Assembly (NCBI GenBank): GCA_033439255.1
Contig: CM065892.1
Location: 979,617-1,043,616 of the forward strand
Direction of reading: 5' to 3'
Source: Hericium rajendrae
Lineage: Eukaryota; Basidiomycota; Agaricomycetes; Russulales; Hericiaceae
Length of the DNA stretch: 64,000 nt
Under the pieces are notes generated by a model. The model saw only the letters and a program-made list of their open reading frames with translations. It searched no databases and was not told the origin of the DNA. The translations under genes were made by a program, and so were the position numbers. Within the stretch, counting starts at the first letter, position 1, and each line of letters begins with the position of its first letter. Positions 23,441-36,930 of this stretch are shown piece by piece.

Positions 23441-26400
23441 ATGAGCACGGACGACTCGGAGCCTTACCTCGCCGTGCTCAAGGCAGCATACGACTATGAA
23501 CCCCAATCAGAGGACGAGATCAGCATCAAGGAGGACGAGCTACTCTTTCTCATCGAGCGTACGGACGACGAGTAAGTTTCTTCCGATTTGATCGTCTCGT
23601 CTACTGACCAGATCGCAGCTGGTGGAAAGTTAAGCCGAAGGGTGGGTCTCCGGACGAGGAGACCACCGCTGGTCTCGTTCCTGCAGCCTATGTGGAGCAG
23701 GCGCCGCACACACTCGTGAAGGCGCTTTACGACTATGATCCTCAATCTTCCGGCGAACTGAAGATCCAGGAAGACCAGATTCTCTATTCGTTCAGAGTAC
23801 CGGGTGACGATGACTGGTTGCTTGTCCAGTATCATGACAAGGAGGACCATCATGAGGGCGCGAGAGCTGGGTACGTTCCGACCAACTATGTAGAGGATGT
23901 GCGTCTTTTTCTTTCGCGAGTCTATGTCTGCTATAACCCTTTTTTTAGACCTCCGAGAACCCGTCACCATCTTCACCTCCGCCTGCCGCAGCCAGTCCTC
24001 CAATTGTCGTTCCCGATTCAGATACGGCCCCCGGTCCGGTCAGTCCACATATCTCTTTATCCCACTCCATATTTTGGCTTCCCCGTGGTCTCCGTGCATT
24101 GCTGCTCTATGCTCTCTGGCCTGCTAATAGCAAGGGCCGTCAGCAAGCCCTACGAGTGCCCTACGCCGCAGCGGAACGAACCGGGCGGGCTTACCGGTGA
24201 CACTCGATGATGCTCGCAGAGGCATATCGTGGGTATAGAGCGTGGATCTTACCCGATACGCCTCGGTCATCATAGAGTGGCACAAAGCGCGCGTACATTG
24301 ATATGGGACCCAAATGAGGCCAGAGACTCCTTGCATCGGATCTATGGCATGGATTCCATTCTGTGCCGTATTCTCCTTGAAAGGCCGTCATGTTTGGCTC
24401 GTCTTCGCATTTCGTGATATTACTGACAGGATGCGGACGTCAGTCATTCGTGTCATCTGCAGTGGGGATGGCAACAGGATACTGCTTAGCAGACCTCGAT
24501 GACTATACACGTGCTAATCATGTCAAGTCTTCTGGCTAGTCCCTTCGAACAGATCAAATACTTACATCCGTTCTTCTGACCATCGGTCCCTCATACTGGA
24601 TGCTCGGATTACTGACATTCGTGATATTACCATGTAGGCTCCTCGTGGCCAGCCATACACGGATCCGGCCGACCTCGTCGCTGCTTCACATCATACCCGA
24701 TCCGCCTCGCTAGCCGTGAAGGACCCTATTCAGACGTGGGGCATTGCTGAAGTCGACAAGAAGGGCAAGAAGAAGAAAGGAACACTGGGCATCGGCAACG
24801 GCTCTCTATTCTTTGCAAGCGAATCGGACAAGGTGCGCGTCTAAACTATCTATGCCCCACAATCAGCTCATGACCGTCCACTTCAGACACCAGTGCAGAA
24901 ATACGACACGGGCATCATCACTAATACCCGCATCGACAAATCTAAGCACGTCTTCGTTACGCTCCCCGTCGGCGGCGAGGATCTCGAACTGCACTTCAAC
25001 GCGGGCAGCAAGGACACTGCCGAGGCGATCATCGCGAAGATCGAGTCCTCACGCGTGCTCTCGCAGGTTGATGCGCTCGTTTCCAGTCCGACCGCCGGCG
25101 CGAACGGCAGCATCGAGCGTAGCCCGGCGAAGAAGGGCGTCCACTTCGCCGAGACGGGCCCGGCGATCATTCCCCCACGCGATCCTTCCCCTGACGGTGA
25201 CGATGACGATGCAGAACCCGCCGGGCTTGGGCTGCATGCCGACGGCGCCCAGGAGGGTGCCATATTGCATGCGGGTGAGGGCGCGGTAGATCGTGTTGAC
25301 GAGGAGGTCGTGGGTGGGGCGGAAGAGGCGGTGGTGATGTATGAGTTCGATGCACAGGGAGAGGACGAGCTCAGCGTCCGGGAAGAGGAGCGCGTCTGGG
25401 TCATCGAGAAGGATGCGGAGGGTGACTGGTGGAAGTGCAGGAACGAGGCTGGGAAAGAGGGTGTCGTCCCCGCGAGCTATGTTGAGGTAGGTTTCTGATA
25501 CTTGCGCTTGAGCTGCGCGACTCATTCTTCTTGTGCAGCCGACGGGCAGGAGCTCAGCACCGCCTGCATCGACTAGTGCTGCTGTGTCGTCCATTGCAGG
25601 AGGGGACGATAGTGATGCACGGGAGGCGGAGGAACGGGCGGAACGCGAGCGAGAAGAGAAGGCAAGGAAGCAACGGGAACAAGAGCGCGCAAGGGTCACC
25701 GCTGCTGCTGCCGAAGCTGAGCAGAAGCGCAAGCTTCGGGAGAAAGAGCGCGAACGTGAGCGAGAGCGAGAGGAACGGGAGCGAGCGACGGAACGGGAGG
25801 CTAAAGAGAGGAAGGAAAGGAGGGAGAAGGAGAGGAGAGAACAAGAGAAGAAGGAACAGGCTGGCAGGTACCTCGATGTCCTACCCATCTCGTTAACTTT
25901 GCGCTTGCTCACTACATCCATCACAGACCCAGCTCAAGCTCTGGCTCTGGTAGACAGTCCACAGAGCGGCGTCAGTATACTTTTCTTCGTTTCCTCATGT
26001 TTATACTTAGTTCGATCCTTTCCAGGTGGGCCTCCTCCCGCTGACAAAGTGCGCACCTGGCACGATCGCACTGGTCAGTTTCGAGTGGATGCCGCTTTCC
26101 TGGCCTACAAGGACGGCAAGATCCGATTGCACAAAGTCAACGGCGTCGTCATTGAAGTCCCATCCGAGAAAATGTCAATGGAAGATATGCAATACATCCA
26201 CCAGGCCATGTCACGGAAACCCAGCAATGGCAGTCCAACGCTCGTGAATGGGTCGCGGACATCCGACGACGACGAGCCCCTTGCGGTACGCAGGAATTCA
26301 CTCCGGGTCCAACCAAAGTCTTCCGAGACTAAGGCGCGCGAACTACAGCAGAAGAAGAAGAAAGGTCCGACGATTGACTGGTTCGAGTTTTTCCTCAATG

Positions 26401-28127
26401 CGGGGTGCGATTTGGATGATTGCACCCGCTACGCAGTCTCGTTTGAGCGTGATAAGATCGAGGAAGAATTGCTGCCAGACATCACCGAGAGTACGATGCG
26501 TTCTCTGGGCCTCCGGGAAGGGGATATCATCCGTGTAAACAAGGAGATCCAGAAACGCTTCCCGGGCGCGAAGAAGGAGAAGGACGAGCCCCAGCCCCAG
26601 AAAGATCTGCTCGGCATCGACGGCGTGGAAACACCGAGAAGGACCACTCCTAGTCCTGCACCGAACCTGTTCTCTGGCCCTGGAGGCGCTTTGAAGACTG
26701 CGCGCAGGGGCCGTCCTCAGCCCAGCAAGTCTTTGCCGCCCTCATCAGTCGACATCAATGCTATATCTACCGCATCGGATCAGATACAACGATCCGTCAC
26801 GCCCTCAAGTCAGGCGGCGAGTCCCGCTGTATCTTCCCCTATCCAGGTGCCTTCGAGGTCGAATTCGACAGCGCCTTCTGGGACTGGCTTTGACGATGAC
26901 GCGTGGACAGTCAGACCAAGCTCGACAAAACCAACTGTGCCAACACCTCCCGCAGCCCCTGCAGCCCCAGTTGCCCCCACTCCTCCCATAGCGCCACCGG
27001 CCCCGACGCCACCACCTGCCGCCCCCGTTCAAGCTCAACCTACTGGCCTCGCGAGGACGACGGAAGCGGATGTCTTCAACCAACTCGCACGTCTCAGCGA
27101 GCTCCGCATGCAAAGTCCTCCATCTGCCTCTCCCTCGCCTGCCTTCACTGGGCCTAATCGCATGGGCCCTTCTCCCGGTATCACTTCCCCTCCCCCTGCT
27201 AGCTACGGTGCTGGCCTTGGAATGGGTTCTTCGCCTTCGCCGATGGGTCAGCATCTGCAGGCCCAACAGACTGGCATCCTTCCGCCGCCATCGCCAGCGA
27301 ACGGTCCGCGTGGGCCATATGCGCCCGTTCCTGCCAACCAAGCGCTGCTGCAGCCGCTCATACCCACCAGCACTGGCTTCAATGGCTTTGTCCCCACTCG
27401 ACCTGCCACGGCTCCGCTCCAGCCACAACAGCAATTCCTGGGACCACAGCCCACGGGCTTCCAACCTTCACTGGCACCTCAGCCGACAGGCTTCCAGCCG
27501 TCCTTCAATTCTCAGCCGACAGGTTTCCAGCCTTCGTTCGCTCCTCAGCAAACAGGCTTCCAGCCATCTGGCCAATTCATGCCGCCACAGCAGACAGGGA
27601 TGCCCGGCGGGTACGGCTCATCGTTCGGCGGCGGACCTGCGCCGCCCGTCCCCCCGCTGCCTTCCTTCCAGAATAACAATTCATTCGGACAGATACAGCC
27701 GAGTACGTTGTCGTTTCACTGTCTGGCTTAGATACGGCAGTTGACTGATGCTTCATCACAGCACCTACAGGCTTCAATCCTGGATTCGGCCAGTTCGGTA
27801 ATGGCATGTCGTCGCCGCCGCCTCAGCAACCGTCGAAGGACACGACTCCTGCAAATATTTTTGCGTCAATGAAGGCTGGCACGTTCGCGAATGAGTCGGC
27901 ACCTCAGTCTTCTGGTGAGTGCAACCCATCTCTCCGTCTGTTCGGTGTAGTCGAGGCTAAACCGTGCCTCAGATAAATATGATGCTCTTCGTGCGAATCG
28001 TAAGTGACACGAATCATATTCTCAATCGTCCGTTGACCCTGTTTTTACCTCGTTAGCTGCACCGCTGACTGCACAACCTACTGGATGGGGCGGATTCCCG
28101 GGAGGTTATCCAGGATACCAACTCTAA
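23441..28127 (+). CDS. SLA1: SLA1-like actin cytoskeleton / endocytosis adaptor
   Basis: Sla1 couples cargo, clathrin and actin assembly at endocytic patches. Domains in order: SH3-1 (YLAVLKAAYDYEPQSEDEIS), SH3-2 (TLVKALYDYDPQSSGELKIQ), a Pro-rich linker, the conserved KGKKKKGTLGIGNGSLFFAS region, SH3-3 (VVMYEFDAQGEDELSVREEE), a Glu/Arg/Lys-rich coiled coil (about 25610-25860), SHD1 (PPPADKVRTWHDRTGQFRVD and VNGVVIEVPSEKMS, which binds NPFxD cargo signals), SHD2/SAM-like (DWFEFFLNAGCDLDDCTRYA), and many C-terminal QPTGF/QQTG repeats, the phosphorylation sites for Ark/Prk kinases in yeast. There are about 11 exons. The early ones are 23441-23571, 23619-23900, an exon from about 23950, 24131-24196, and one from 24638. 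The protein is about 1,200 residues. One intron (24197-24637, 441 nt) is far longer than the rest. The last exon ends GGYPGYQL. Confidence 0.93.
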
Positions 28128-28341
28128 TTTTCTTGCATTTCTTGTATAATCTTTCTTCGATACGACTCGCTCTTTGTCTCTCGCCATCTCTTTCTTATAT
28201 CCTCTTACTCTCCTCTCGTTTCGGTTTTCGGAGTCTACTTACTCTCCTTCACACTGGAGTCGCTCTGCCTGAATACACAATAATCCGGAATTGCCAATTT
28301 AGAAATAATGTCCGAAGAAATTATAAGGTACAATGTGCAGG
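28128..28341. terminator. Shared 3' region of convergent SLA1 and SEC7
   Basis: Only 214 bp separate the two stop codons of these convergent genes, so their 3' untranslated regions likely overlap or abut. The stretch is T-rich on the plus strand just after the SLA1 stop. Confidence 0.4.
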
Positions 28342-31300
28342 TCATGAGGGCTCTATGATGCCATGTGCGTATCCAACTCGAACGAAATATTCTCGAAGTC
28401 CGTCCCGAATCTCTGGTGATGTGTCGCGCCCAACAAGCTCGCTCGCCAGAGGATAGATTGCGGGCAGATATCGGCCGAACTGTTTTCAAATGAATTAGTC
28501 GTTGCAAATGATGAATTCGTTTTACCATACTCACAGCCTTTTCATCGAAACGGCAGAAGCCCTGCAAGATCTCTGCCACCACAGGCGTCCAGGCAGCAAT
28601 GTTTTTCGCTTGCGTGTCTATCCGCAGCTTGTTGTAGTCTTGAAGAACTCCGAGACCCAGTCTAATACAGGAACGTGAGTCATGGTCTAGAACAGCACTG
28701 GGAAAGTAGAAACATACGGCATCAGTCGCTCCGCCACCTGCGGTCTTGCAGCTTGATGCTCCGGTCGTGGGTCATAATACATGCGCAGCAAGATATGAAC
28801 CAGTGTCGATGCACTGCTCGATTCTTGCTTCAGCAAATTGGGTAAGTGCTTCATGAACCCTGGAAGGAGTTGAAATTATTCTGGAGATAAAATTCAGTGA
28901 ACGTGGTACTTACCGACTTTCCACAGCCCGGTACGCAAGTCCTTGTCCTCATTGAACATACGCGCAAATTGGTAGCTGTGATCCAAGACGCCCATCAAAC
29001 GTAACAAGTGCTCTGGTGGTATCGTTTTGTAGACCTCCTCGTTCCGCAGCAGGTCATTAGTCGTCTCGATCAACAAGAGCTGCAGAACGCATTTGACGAT
29101 GATCTGTTTAAATATCCGCCGGCGGTCATTCAGCGTCGTTTTTGCGTTGATCTCTTGGCTATCCAGTTGACGGCGACAGCGGCGCTGGGAGTATCGCCTG
29201 CCCATCGTATTCTAGGGTAATACTCAGAGACCAATCCTAAGACAGCCAGAGAAACTGACCTGTCGGATCTTGCGGTTCTGGGGATGATCCGTCAATTTCC
29301 ACCCGCAAACTCTCGTCAAAGAGCTGATGAGGCGTCGTTGTTCTGAACAACTTCACGAACGTGGTCGCTACACGTTCCCATCGAGCTGGGCTCAATTTCT
29401 TGACATTGCTCTCCAAAAGCTGTTGTAAGCAAGACGTGCCAATACGGGCGAGGGTATCATTTTCTATACCGACGTCAGTCATGAATTACGAGCACAAAAG
29501 ATACAAAAACTAACCTTGGCAGATGCATACGCAGAGTAAATCAAGGAGGCCATCTAAGAAACGCTCCAGGATGTCAAAGTAGAAAGTGTACAGGTCGATC
29601 AGGTCGCGCAAGGCCTGGATCATCGTTGTCGATAACCAGACACTCATGTCCTCTTGTGTACTAAATCGAGATAAGTCTTGACTTGATTTGAGGACGGCGA
29701 AGATCGGGAAGAGAAGCTCTTGGGTGACGGTATCCCAGAATTCGACGGGGAAGGAGGATCCATACTTCTTGAGAGTGCTGAATAACGAGTCCAATGCTCT
29801 GGAGACAAATTCAGAAATGAAAGTGAGAACAAAGGCATGTTACTTACAATCGCCGCACTTCGAGGTCTTCGCCGTTCATGATCACGTCATAGAACCCGAA
29901 CAGCACAGGGAACCAATACTTGATCATGGGATCATCGCCCTCCTGTTGAGGAGCGTTGAACCCGCATTCGGGGGTATTCAGCATGATGGGGATCACGCCA
30001 CGAAGCATCGCAATTGCTAATAGGCTAATCTTCTGGTACTTGCTCACTTTACAGAAGTGAGTGATGCAGACCGTCAGATCCGCAAAAGCACCATGCCGAA
30101 CAATGGCCGCGAAGTATTCCTTATTCAGGCGGGTCACGATCTCGAATGCTGAGCTCGTGATGCGCTCTTTAAAGGAATTAATTAAAAAAAATAGCAAAAG
30201 ATATGGCAAATACTGACCTGTAAGGACTTTAGACGCCGCAGAAAATACGCCAAACATGGTTCTCCAACCCGAACGCATGTTCTGCACACGTGCCTGGATC
30301 ATCTGCTGAAGACATTGTAGAACCTGGACAACTGTTAACTTCATATTTCGCGTACAAGCATTTAGGGGAGCGCACCATGTCACGAATATCAGGGTTCGGA
30401 TTGTGAATCATGGTATACTCAAACGGCTTCAAAAAGTCCTTCTGGAACCTGAAATGCGGCAATTCCTCCTTCTCCAAGAATCGCATTGCGAGCTGCCTCA
30501 GAGAGTCGAGCGCGAAGAAGCCGACATGTGGATTGCTGTGACAGCAAACCTACGCATTCGTTCAGATAAAGTGAATAGATGAACATAAGAGATGTTAAAA
30601 TACCTGATTGAAATGCTCTCCGAGGATAGCCCACAAATGTGACCATTCGAGACGGATGCGGTTCATGTTGTAGTACGAGATCTCAACCAGCTTTTGAAGA
30701 CTGAACAGTCGTGGATGCTGGGACAAGCCCGAGGACTGAATCTCCTTCCATGATACATCGCACAATGCTTGAACGAAGTCGACGATCGCCGTCTACAGAT
30801 GTGTGAGCTAATGAACGATCGTAAAGGAAAGCATACATACTCCTGACAGATAATGGCTGAGTGAGAATACCATATCCGCTGCTACCGTGATGTGCGTGGA
30901 GCGACTCTCATTCGCCAGCTCTTCGTTGGGTAACTTGCGTACTTTCCTGAAAGGACGATGTCACCATATGAGTTACTTGGACGGCAAAGAAAAAGGTAAA
31001 ACATACCCGCGTTTACCATCAGGGACGTCAACACCGCTGCTAATCAGCTGCATGTGTTCGAGTTGACTGACACATGATAGCACTTCCTGCCAGGAACCCT
31101 TCAGGTTATTGCCCTCAGTCACAGCGACGTCAAGGAGCGCCTTGATCGCCTCCATGTTCTTCGTCTTCATCTCGCCTAAGTTGTTCAAAAAGGTGAACTT
31201 GGCAAGCGTCGTAACGAATGCGTTGCGCTCCAGCTCCAACTCGAAGAAGCATACGATGTGAATCGCGTTCTTGAAGCCGTCCAAGCAGAGGTCGACGATC

Positions 31301-34300
31301 TCAAGATCGTCGGTCTCCTGCAGCGGAGCCGAGAGTCCGGCGAGGAAGGCCATCCACGCGACTTCGAACATCGGCCGCACATGCACGAAATGCGAGGCGC
31401 TGAAGAACTGGTCACCACCCTTGGATCCTTTACGCTGTGTTCGCATGAGGGTGCGGAACAAGGCCTAAAATCACAGAGCATCTCTGAGTTCAGCATGTTT
31501 ACGGGCGAGTTCGATATGACAGACCTCAGTCTTGTTCGCCATGCCATTTGACTGCAGCATGTACGCTTCCCTCTGAAGATCCCGGCCCATAGTAGCGATA
31601 GCCCCCGCAAGACCTGGTGTCGGCGCAATGGGACCCACGGCCGCCTCGACTTCGTCCTTCATGCGGATTTCATCGTTCACGATATTGTCGTAGATTTCAG
31701 TCAGCATTTCTTCAGGCAAGTCCGCCTTGTCGTTGATGCCGCGGTTATTCTTGATGAAATCCGTCAACGTCATGCGGCGCTTTATCTGCGGATTGTGCGC
31801 GTCCGTGTTGAGCAAAATGACAGAGAATGAGAGCACATAAGCCGCATCTGCTCGATAGTAAGGTCCATTGAAACTATCACCGCACATAGGCGTGGACATA
31901 CCCGCATTGGCAAACGGTGTTTGAGCGTTCCCCTCAATGTACCGTTCAGCGAACTTCAACATGAACCGATCGATCTTCTGCGCCTCCCCAGGCAAACGGA
32001 ATGTCTGCAAGAACGCGCGCAGCGCAGAAATGAACGGCATATTTCTCAGCTCGATGAGATCTACGAAAGCATGCATGATTGCGATGTGCTCCTCGTCACT
32101 AATCATGTTCCAGGTCAGAGTCAACACACCACTCATGCAAGTTTCACGCACCCCTCTCCAAGATATTCTCCGATCATCGCTTTGCTGAGTCCATCAGTGG
32201 TCAGCAAGAACTTCGCGATATCATGAGGTGTACGACTTGGGATGAAGCCAGTTTCAAGGAAGTATTGAATCCCCTATAAAACTCGCATCAGCCCCGATGC
32301 AGCAACTAACAACTACGAAAAGGCCCACTCACGCGTTTCGGCTTGAAATTAAACTTCTTGATCCCCTCCAACAGCGTCGTCTTTTTCTGTTTCGCACTGA
32401 ACAGGCGATCCGGGTCGTCCGACGCGTCAGGCGTGGACCCCCGCGCGGCTTCCACGCCTGCGGCGGCAGACAGTCGATCCATCGACTGCGACGCGTCGGG
32501 CGTGAGACCCACACTCGCACGCGCCTCCTCGCCCTGCTGGGCGCGCGCCGCTTCCGCCGCGGCGTCGGCGGGGCTCTTCCCGGAGGTGGTTCCCCACGCG
32601 ACGAGCGAATGGAGCACGGCGACGACACACTCGAGGCTTTGCCTGCGAAGCTGCTGCTCCGAATGCCCGAGCACGGATGTGTCCATGGAGCCCGAGACGG
32701 ACATGGCGTTCGTGCTGAGCGAAGGAGGGATGCTGCCGTGTGTTGTCTTCGTGGTTGGTGTCACATTCGGACTCCGTGGGTCGTCGTTCTTTTGCTGGGC
32801 AGCTGCAGACAGTGAGGTCGTACCGATCTTGGTGATGATGTTCATGAGGCTGCATAGCACGTCAATCGACTGAGAAACTTTGAGGAAGAGTATTATCCGA
32901 TCATGACTTACTGCTCGTAAATGTTGTCGGCGGCTTCGCTGTCGCAGTCGTAGTTGAGGTAAATCTCAACCAGCGCCTGAGGATCTTGACAGAGCCTTGA
33001 CAGCATGCCCAGGATGACGGCTTTCTGCTTCAATGTCGCTGTCTTCATCTCCAAGATCGGAAGGAAGATCTCATGGAACAGTAGCTCAATTTCTTTCTAT
33101 GATTCAAAAATTGCAATCGTCAGTACGCGATCCAGCCGTCCTCTGAGATCCGTCACTGAACACATACCTTGAGCTTCGTCCGCATGCCAGATAGCACGCG
33201 CCAGAATATCTCTACGCTGATCTCAAACACCTGCGGGACGGGGCTGACCGCGTTCCTACTCAGACTGAGACACAGGTATTGGTTGGCCATCTGGATAAAT
33301 GGTGTTGCCTCGTGCGATGAGCTGGAATAGATTAGAGATGACGGAGACACAAAGATGTCCATGTGCGAGTTGAGAATGATTAACACCATGTGCAGAGAAA
33401 GCAGCTTGGAGCGCATGCCGTGCGACCTTAGATCGCGTTCGCTGGTAGATGAAAGCGTGGAATATCAATGTGAGATGTTCCAGCGCGTTGCAAGAAAGAA
33501 GAACGCAACGCACCTTTCTGTCGCGAGCGGTTTCATCGTCAATTTGCACATGGCACGGAAGACGAGGAACGCATCTTTCAGGAAGAAGTCGTTCGTCGTC
33601 AGATGGGTATGGGTCGGATGCCCAAGCTCAGAATCCAAGTCATGGATGTCGTCGGCATGCAAGGAGGACGCCGTCTCGGGCGGCGCACTGGCGCTCATTT
33701 TAGTTTTATTCCAGATCACGAACAGGTTCACTCACGGAGACGTGGCAATGGGAGGTGGCTGAGCATTACTCTCGTGATGTCCATTTTCCAGCGGCTGCTC
33801 GCTCGCCTGGCTGGCAGCCGAGCTGTGCTCCTGGGGATCAGATACGGATTCCGGCGCCTCGGACGGCGCGCCCTCGGAAGCCGAGGGCAGCTCATCATGC
33901 GAAGGTAGAGATGGCGGCGGACCCGTCTCAGGCGTCGACGGCGCCAACGACTGCCTTCTCGTCGCCGGACTGTTCTCGGTTTTAGTCGAAAGGGACGAAT
34001 TCGACTCCGCAGGCGCGGCTGGCACGATCTTGCAGCGCGAGAAGACGTGGTGCACCATCTGGGTGAGCCCGCCTTGCGCAACGGTCTGGTTCACGGGGTC
34101 ATTGCTCATGAGGAAGACGTTGTAGACCGTGCGAACGGCCTTCAGCAGCGAAGACTGGTGCACGAGCACGGTTGGCGAGAGTACGAGCGCAAGGAGAGCC
34201 TTGACAACTTGCAGCGAGACGGGATCTGGTGTCGCCTCGGTGTGACAGGTCGTGATCGTATGCACGACAAGGTCGACGAGTGTTGGCGGCGGCTGGTTGG

Positions 34301-35342
34301 CCTGCGCTTGAGAATGCCTGCTCGCGCCAGGGGAGGGCGGGGGAGAAGGGAGGGTCGTGGCCGGCGGAGCGTCGTGCTCGACGAAAAACGAATACGAGAT
34401 GAGTTTGGAGATGCAGTCCAGACTCGCAATCATGAGTTTCTCGTTGCGCGTCTCGCACGCGAGCCGCAGAGGTTCGAAGATCTCGCGCGGGCGGTCACCG
34501 CCCATATTTGCCTTGATCAGCTCGAGGGCACGATGAACGCTCCCTTTAAGCGGGGCAGAACGTTTTGCTTCTTTGGACGCGGCAATCGTTTCCAAGGCTG
34601 AGGTGATGAGGACAGTAGACACACTATGCCCTCTCGAAATGGTCATCGAGCGCCTGTGAGAGGTGGCAGTTGGAGACGTCGCGTTGGCGAGAGAAACAGT
34701 CGAGCGGGATGGGGAGAAGGTGCTCTGGGCGCCGTTGGTATGTACAGTGGAAGCGGTGTCGGATTGGCGGTGAGAGAGGCGTGCCGGCGAGAATTTGAGA
34801 CTGTCTTTGCGGGCGGGTAAAGGGCGCTCCATGGAAGCTTTGGAAGGTGGAGTCGGGGGATGCGTATGATCTGTTGCAGAGGACTCTGGCGCGAGCGCAA
34901 TGGAATCACGGCGCTCCAGAACCTGCGCGTCTCCAGCATCCGGTTCTGCTTTGGGCTCGGACATCTGCTCGTCTTGTGGGTCGTGTTCATCTTGTTGGAC
35001 TGGAGTAGCAGCATCGGGGAGTTTGGGAACTTCGATGGTAAGTTCTGCTCTATGAATGTCTTTGGCGGGAGGCCGAAGTGGATCAGTAGTCTCTGCGGCA
35101 ACGGGTTCGGGCAGACCCTCATGTTCTTCGTCGACCTTTGCATCACCATCTGCATGTCCATTCTCCTTCCCATTCTGGTATTCCGCTCCGTTCGAGGCTG
35201 CATGACCGTTGCTTGGACCGGTGGGAACATCAACGGCATGCACCGTCACGTCGGGCCCGTTCGAAGATTCCGTGTGGTTGTTAAGAGGTGACGAATCCGG
35301 AGGGGTGTCCAAGGCAGGCTGCTCAGGATGAACCGCCTCCAT
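28342..35342 (-). CDS. SEC7: SEC7-family ARF guanine nucleotide exchange factor (Sec7/BIG type)
   Basis: Sec7/BIG proteins load GTP on ARF at the trans-Golgi. The first exon (35342 to about 33734) codes for a low-complexity Pro/Ser/Thr/Glu N-terminus, then [20 protein letters not shown] of the DCB region. The HUS box NYDCD follows near 32945-32958. The catalytic Sec7 domain lies about 32.3-31.6 kb with [14 protein letters not shown] (catalytic glutamate) and [14 protein letters not shown]. The HDS helical repeats run to the C-terminus [14 protein letters not shown], ending HGIIEPS at 28344. I see at least 16 introns, all of about 50-70 nt; one inside the Sec7 domain happens to be in frame. 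Estimated length is about 2,000 residues. The start at 35342 ([15 protein letters not shown]) was preferred over 35498 because the longer form is Arg/Pro-rich and would overlap the promoter of the divergent gene. Confidence 0.93.
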
Positions 35343-35564
35343 CAGTATACCGGAGAGCCGTGTAGGGCCGGAGCAGAGCGGGAGTCGTCGCCGTCGACGG
35401 AAAGGAGGATGAGGATGGTCGTGAGTTGCAGTGGTCGCAGCCCTGAGAGCAACCGGCCGTGGCGGCAACATCCGCGCCGGCACGCCCGCCCCGGTCATTA
35501 TAACTTTTGCGCTCTTTATTCACCATCTTCACCTTCCTCCCAAAACATCCAAAATATCTGGCCG
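35343..35564. promoter_or_regulatory. Bidirectional promoter between SEC7 and deoxyhypusine synthase
   Basis: The two start codons are 222 bp apart on opposite strands, so both genes must share this interval. On the plus strand a pyrimidine-rich run (about 35525-35545) lies just above the deoxyhypusine synthase ATG, a common feature of fungal housekeeping promoters. No clear TATA box is seen. Confidence 0.5.
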
Positions 35565-36930
35565 ATGTCGACCAGCTCGACCAGCCAGTCTCAGGTGCCA
35601 AATGGCGCCTCGGCTGCCGTACTAAAGCCTTCAGATCCTATCCCGGCGGAGGCCATCGCAGTCGAGGGTCCAAATTTCGATGAGCCGTTCACACTAGAGA
35701 GTCTGCTGGGATCGTATGAACGCATCGGATTCCAAGCCAACAGTCTTGGGAAAGCCATTAGCATTGTCGACAAAATGGTAGGTAGGCACACGCCCACTGT
35801 CGCCCGCTCGCGTCTACTCACACGCATCCCAGCGAAAATGGCGTCTCTCCGATGAACCTATCGCAGAAGACGAGGACGAGGAGTTCCGCGATCCGCAAGT
35901 GCGCGCACAGACCAAATGCAGCATCTTCCTCGGGTACACATCAAATCTCATCTCCTCAGGTCTGCGCGAGGTCATCCTGCACCTTGTGAAGCATAAGCAG
36001 GTTGCATGTCTCGTCACGACGGCCGGAGGAATCGAAGAAGACTTCATCAAATGCCTCGGCAAGACGTATCTCGCTGATTTCAACCTTGACGGCGCGGACC
36101 TGCGCCGGCGAGGCATGAACCGCATCGGAAATTTGATCGTGCCAAACGACAATTACTGCAAGTTCGAGGACTGGCTCATACCCATCCTCGACACCATGCT
36201 CGCGGAGCAGAAAGAGACGGGCGAGGTGTGGAGCCCGAGCTCGTTTATCCGGCGGCTTGGGAAGGAGATCAACAACGAGGAGTCTGTGTACTACTGGGCT
36301 TACAAAGTGAATATATGTCGTCTTCGTAACGGTGAGCTGAAACTGAGTGCGACCCTTGTCAGAATGATATCCCTGTATTCTGTCCTGCATTGACGGACGG
36401 CTCCATCGGCGACATGATATATTTCCATTCCTTCAAGTCACCAGGGTTCATACTGGACATTGTGCGCGATATCCGTGCTTTGAATGAACATGCACGCAAG
36501 TCTAGAAAGGCGGGGATGATTATACTTGGCGGAGGCGTGTGCAAACATCAGATCGCAAATGCGATGTTAATTGTAGGACACTCTTCCTTCGTGTTGTAAC
36601 TAGACTGACCATCGGTGCAGCGCAATGGTGCGGATTATTCTGTGTATATCGTGTGTGATCTTTATCACTACACCCGTTCGTCGTGCTCATCGTCTTCGCA
36701 GAACACGGGCCAAGAATTCGATGGATCAGACTCGGGGGCGCGGCCCGATGAAGCTGTATCTTGGGGCAAGATTCGTGCAGGCTCTGAGTCTGTAAAGGTG
36801 CGTTCTTCTATACACGATGACATGAGAGTCATTCTGATCGATAAATTCGCAGGTGTTTGCGGACGCTACTCTAGTATTCCCTCTCGTAGTAGCTGCCACT
36901 TTTGCGCAGGATACCAAACGTGCGTCGTAG
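35565..36930 (+). CDS. DYS1: Deoxyhypusine synthase
   Basis: It transfers the aminobutyl group of spermidine to one lysine of eIF5A (NAD-dependent), the first step of hypusine formation. Six exons: 35565-35777, 35833-36306, 36363-36572, 36621-36650, 36702-36797 and 36853-36930. Each length is a multiple of three and the total is 366 residues, the normal size. Motifs: [15 protein letters not shown] (NAD site), [94 protein letters not shown], and [10 protein letters not shown] with the active-site lysine. It ends [10 protein letters not shown]. All introns are phase 0. Confidence 0.96.

Noticed and set aside
26805-27464. 219-codon minus-strand frame within SLA1
   Set aside because: Arg/Gly-rich antisense shadow of the Pro/Gln/Thr-rich SLA1 C-terminus.
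32297-32873. 172- to 184-codon frames on both strands inside SEC7
   Set aside because: The plus-strand frames are shadows of the SEC7 low-complexity exon on minus.
35343-35498. Longer N-terminus for SEC7 starting at 35498
   Set aside because: The extra residues are Arg/Pro-rich and non-conserved in look, and the start would leave only 66 bp to the divergent deoxyhypusine synthase ATG.
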